From the NCBI GenBank assembly GCA_903918705.1, contig CAIXFP010000488.1:1-6636 (forward strand): a stretch of DNA of 6,636 nt, written 5' to 3'. The notes beneath the pieces are model-generated. The model did no database searches, was not told where the DNA came from, and was given only the letters and a program-made list of their open reading frames with translations. Position numbers and translations under genes: made by a program. Numbering within the stretch: the first letter of the stretch is position 1; every line of letters starts with the position of its first letter. This document shows, piece by piece, positions 5,476-6,636 of this stretch. Origin of the DNA: an uncultured Pseudomonadota bacterium (GTDB lineage: Bacteria; Pseudomonadota; Gammaproteobacteria; Burkholderiales; Thiobacillaceae).

Positions 5476-6636
5476 TCGGGGACTGGCGCGAGACCGCGCA
5501 GCAGGTCCGCGGCGGCCTGGAAGTCGTAGTCCTCCGCCCGTTGCAGCAGGCGCGCCAGGACTTCCCCCGGCAGCACCCGGGCCAGGCGCGGCTGAAGTTC
5601 CCGCAGCAGGGCGACGGCCCGCATGTCGTCGGCGGCGAACAGGACTTCCAGGCGCTGGATCTCTTCCCGCATTTCCTCCAGCGAGACAGCCGGTGCGCCG
5701 GGGGGCGCCGCGGTGGCGGGTTCCGATTCTGGGATGAGCGCCAGCAGCCGGCTCGCCAGGGATGCCAGTTCCCGTTCCACGCGCAACGCCAGCGCCAGCG
5801 GGTCGTCCTGGCCGGCGGTTCCGTCGCGCAGGGCCGCTTCCGCCTCGGCCGCCAGGCCGTGCAGGCGCGAGGCGCCCAGGGTGCCCGCGGTGCCCTTGAG
5901 GGTATGCGCGATGCGGCGCGACGTGTCACGTTCGCCCGCCGTGATCGACGTGCTCAGTTGCGCCGGTGCGTCGCGGTGGGACAGGGCGAATTTGCGCAGC
6001 AGCCGGGCATAACTGGACAACTTGCCGCGCACGCTGCGCAGCCCGGCCGCCACATCGAGGCCGTCGATGCCTTCCAGCGCCGCGCGAAGTTCCGTGTCGG
6101 CGTCTCCCGCCGCCGGCGGGAGCGGCGCGGGCTCCGCGCCGCGCCGTTCCGGCAGCCAGCGCATCAGGGCCGCGAACAGAACATCCGGGTCCACCGGCTT
6201 GGGCACCAGATCGTTCATGCCGGCTTGCAGGCACTGGTCTTGTTCCTCGCTGAACACGCTGGCGGTCATGGCCAGGATCGGCGTGGCGGCGTGGTTCGGC
6301 AGTCGGCGTATGGCCGCGGTGGCCGCCAGGCCGTCCATGCCCGGCATCTGCACGTCCATGAGGATGAGTTCGTAATCATGGCCGCGCGCCAGGTCCACGG
6401 CCGCCAGCCCATCGGCGGCCAGATCCGCCAGGATGCCGACCTCCCGCAACAGGTCCAGGGCCACCTCCTGGTTGATCGGGTTGTCCTCCACCAGGAGCAC
6501 GCCGCGGCCACGCAGGGCCGCCAGCCGGTTGCCGGACGGGCGGGCCGCCGGCGCCGGCTCGGCGTACCCGCCGAGCGCCCCCTCGCCGCGCTTGACCCGT
6601 GCCGTGAACCAGAAGGTGCTGCCCTGTCCGGGCCGG
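5472..6636 (-). CDS. C-terminal part of hybrid histidine kinase: end of HATPase, receiver, HPt, helical tail; 5' end outside window
   Basis: The minus-strand frame is open from the right edge. Its first residues (PGQGSTFWFTARVKRGEG) are the typical last strands of a HATPase_c domain, so the GTG at 6500 is an internal codon and the gene starts beyond the window; 387 residues are visible. An Ala/Pro/Gly-rich linker follows, then a receiver (LLVEDNPINQEVA, phospho-Asp codon 6354-6356 in LILMDVQMPGMDG, Thr in MTAS, Lys in PKPVD). A second Pro/Ala linker leads to an HPt domain with its phospho-His codon at 5904-5906 (RRIAHTLKGTAGTLGA). After another Pro-rich linker comes a 65-residue helical tail without a phospho-His. 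This is the BarA/ArcB-like phosphorelay order: kinase His, receiver Asp, HPt His, then an external receiver. Sensor domains are not visible. It converges on the GGDEF-EAL gene with a 4-base stop overlap. Confidence 0.93.
   Translation of the reverse strand, partial: RPGQGSTFWFTARVKRGEGALGGYAEPAPAARPSGNRLAALRGRGVLLVEDNPINQEVALDLLREVGILADLAADGLAAVDLARGHDYELILMDVQMPGMDGLAATAAIRRLPNHAATPILAMTASVFSEEQDQCLQAGMNDLVPKPVDPDVLFAALMRWLPERRGAEPAPLPPAAGDADTELRAALEGIDGLDVAAGLRSVRGKLSSYARLLRKFALSHRDAPAQLSTSITAGERDTSRRIAHTLKGTAGTLGASRLHGLAAEAEAALRDGTAGQDDPLALALRVERELASLASRLLALIPESEPATAAPPGAPAVSLEEMREEIQRLEVLFAADDMRAVALLRELQPRLARVLPGEVLARLLQRAEDYDFQAAADLLRGLAPVPD

Noticed and set aside
6500..6636. Start of the minus-strand gene at the GTG codon at 6500
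   Set aside because: The frame continues to the window edge and encodes the typical end of a HATPase domain plus a linker, so the GTG is an internal valine at the beginning of the receiver domain.

Overview
This is a GC-rich, almost fully coding window from a bacterial chromosome, most likely a proteobacterium. I lean towards a Betaproteobacterium of the Rhodocyclales type, judging only from base composition and the style of the signalling proteins; no marker gene fixes the taxonomy. Every gene I can support is a signal-transduction gene. There are no RNA genes, mobile elements, CRISPR arrays or clear terminators.

Layout: the left edge (2-565, +) carries the C-terminal part of a protein ending in an RsbW/SpoIIE-type ATP-binding domain, probably fused to a receiver domain outside the window. 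After a 90-base gap comes a compact plus-strand run: a short membrane-anchored histidine kinase (656-1537); a second, two-transmembrane HAMP histidine kinase (1534-2928, ATGA overlap); a single-domain Rcp1-like response regulator (2916-3359, 13-base overlap); and a 692-residue REC-PAS-GGDEF-EAL cyclic-di-GMP enzyme (3397-5475). On the minus strand, the C-terminal part of a hybrid histidine kinase (end of HATPase, REC, HPt, helical tail) runs from the right edge to 5472. Its stop codon overlaps the stop of the cyclic-di-GMP gene.

How they may work together (inference): the two kinases have the H-box style of phytochrome-like kinases (F-A-x-x-x-S/A-H-x-x-x-x-P), and the stand-alone regulator is of the type such kinases phosphorylate. 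The cyclic-di-GMP enzyme has its own receiver and complete catalytic motifs for both synthesis and breakdown, so it is the obvious output. The hybrid kinase with its HPt domain and the RsbW-like protein on the flanks suggest one locus joining phosphorelay, partner-switch and second-messenger signalling.

The points most worth a second look are: a His-His in place of His-Asp/Glu at the phosphorylation site of the second kinase; a 14-codon mini-ORF that overlaps a stop at one end and a start at the other, bridging the gap before the cyclic-di-GMP gene; and the convergent stop-codon overlap that leaves no intergenic space for a terminator. I see no clearly new type of system; the parts are known families in a tight, somewhat unusual assembly.
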